This document shows, piece after piece, positions 63,309-64,000 of a DNA stretch of 64,000 nucleotides. This stretch comes from Halictus rubicundus (lineage: Eukaryota > Arthropoda > Insecta > Hymenoptera > Halictidae), in NCBI RefSeq assembly GCF_050948215.1, contig NW_027488721.1:124001-188000 (forward strand), in the 5' to 3' direction. The notes beneath the pieces were generated by a model. It did not search any database and was not told the DNA's origin. It saw nothing but the letters and a program-made list of their open reading frames with translations. Each line of letters opens with the position of its first letter. Position 1 is the first letter of the stretch. Made by a program: the position numbers and the translations under genes.

Positions 63309-64000
63309 TGGGATAGGGGATAGGCTAGGATAGAGGATAGGATAGGATAGAGGATAGGATAGGATAGAGGATAGGATAGGATAGAGGATAGGATAGGATA
63401 TAGGATACGATAGAGAATAGGATAGGATAGGATAGAGGATATTATAGGATAGAGGATGGGATAGGATAGAGGATAGGATAGGATAGAGGATAGGATAGGA
63501 TAGAGGATAGGATAGGATAGAGGATAGGATAGGATAGAAGATAGGATAGGATACAGGATAGGATAGGATAGAGGATAGGCTAGGATAGAGGATAGGATAG
63601 GATAGAGGATAGGATAGGATAGCGGATAGGATAGGATAGAGGATAGGATAGGATAGAGGATAGGATAGGATAGAGGATAGGATGGGATAGGGGATAGGCT
63701 AGGATAGAGGATAGGATAGGATAGAGGATAGGATAGGATAGAGGATAGGATAGGATAGAGGATAGGATAGGATATAGGATACGATAGAGAATAGGATAGG
63801 ATAGGATAGAGGATATTGTAGGATAGAGGATGGGATAGGATAGAGGATAGGATAGGATAGAGGATAGGATAGGATAGAGGATAGGATAGGATAGAGGATA
63901 GGATAGGATAGAAGATAGGATAGGATACAGGATAGGATAGGATAGAGGATAGGCTAGGATAGAGGATAGGATTGGATAGAGGATAGGATAGGATAGAGGA
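63309..64000 (+). repeat. 374-bp higher-order repeat at the right end
   Basis: The block starting TGGGATAGGGGATAGGC at 63309 returns at 63683, and TAGGATACGATAGAG at 63401 returns at 63775, an offset of 374 bp or exactly 22 units. A further copy of the same block lies at 60804/60896, 2505 bp upstream. The repeat probably continues beyond the window. Confidence 0.75.

Larger units (their letters stand above)
29935..64000 (+). repeat. 17-bp minisatellite array, right block
   Basis: Thirty-four kb of the same ATAGGATAGGATAGAGG unit in the same orientation as the left block, running off the window. Three zones differ in their variants. From 30 to 45.2 kb a marker around GATGATATTATAGGAAAGAG recurs every 0.3-1.8 kb, with higher-order units near 1.47-1.54 kb. 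From about 46 to 61.5 kb the markers are GAGCATAAGATAGGATAGTGG and TACAACATAGG. From 61.8 kb to the end there are short, regular units. No gene, RNA gene or further transposon is seen. All open frames here are on the minus strand and reflect the lack of stops in the unit. Confidence 0.97.

Noticed and set aside
1..64000. Canonical TTAGG telomere tract, centromere function, rRNA or tRNA genes
   Set aside because: Only isolated TTAGG words occur, nothing in the sequence shows centromere activity, and no rRNA or tRNA gene is recognisable; the tRNA-Tyr match is only the 18-base primer site.

Overview
This window looks like nuclear DNA of an arthropod, most likely an insect. The two transposons have the domain make-up of insect R1-clade and BEL/Pao elements. 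Their CpG-rich coding DNA would suit a hymenopteran such as an ant, but that placement is inference. I see no host protein-coding gene, rRNA or tRNA gene, CRISPR array or bacterial feature.

About 50 kb of the 64 kb is one minisatellite. Its basic unit is 17 bp on the plus strand, ATAGGATAGGATAGAGG, two ATAGG pentamers plus one ATAGAGG heptamer. It always runs in the same orientation, with C almost absent from the plus strand. It occupies 1-16145, 22493-22769 and 29935-64000. Point variants of the unit form longer higher-order repeats and near-identical segmental copies: a 2466-bp tandem pair at about 885-5820, a copy of 1-1530 at about 10478-12010, a 1476-bp tandem pair at about 31895-34846, recurrent 0.7-1.5 kb blocks from 49 to 61.5 kb, and units of 187-221 bp and 374 bp at the right end. 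The minus strand of the unit has no stop codon in any frame, so very long open frames of a 17-residue Ser/Tyr/Pro/Ile/Leu repeat run through the array. They are not genes.

Two retrotransposons interrupt the array, 277 bp apart. The first, 16146-22492 on the plus strand, is a full-length R1-clade non-LTR element. It has a structured 5' UTR, an intact ORF1 with zinc knuckles, an ORF2 with apurinic-type endonuclease, reverse transcriptase and C-terminal zinc knuckle, a 3' UTR and an 18-A tail. ORF2 changes frame at two G runs. The second, 22770-29934 on the minus strand, is a BEL/Pao LTR retrotransposon. It has two apparently identical 725-bp LTRs, a 5-bp target duplication, a primer site matching tRNA-Tyr, and gag, protease, RT, RNase H and integrase in one frame series. 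That series is broken by one in-frame stop and one frameshift near the end of RNase H.

In an intact R1-type element, ORF1 protein packages the RNA, the endonuclease nicks the target and the RT primes on the nick. In an intact BEL element, Gag forms particles, RT/RNase H make cDNA and integrase inserts it. Both copies here look defective in their enzyme genes as written. No convincing new biological system was found. The points most worth a second look are the R1-clade element inside an array of ATAGG units, one substitution away from the arthropod telomere repeat TTAGG; the foldable 5' end of that element; and a BEL copy with identical LTRs but broken pol.
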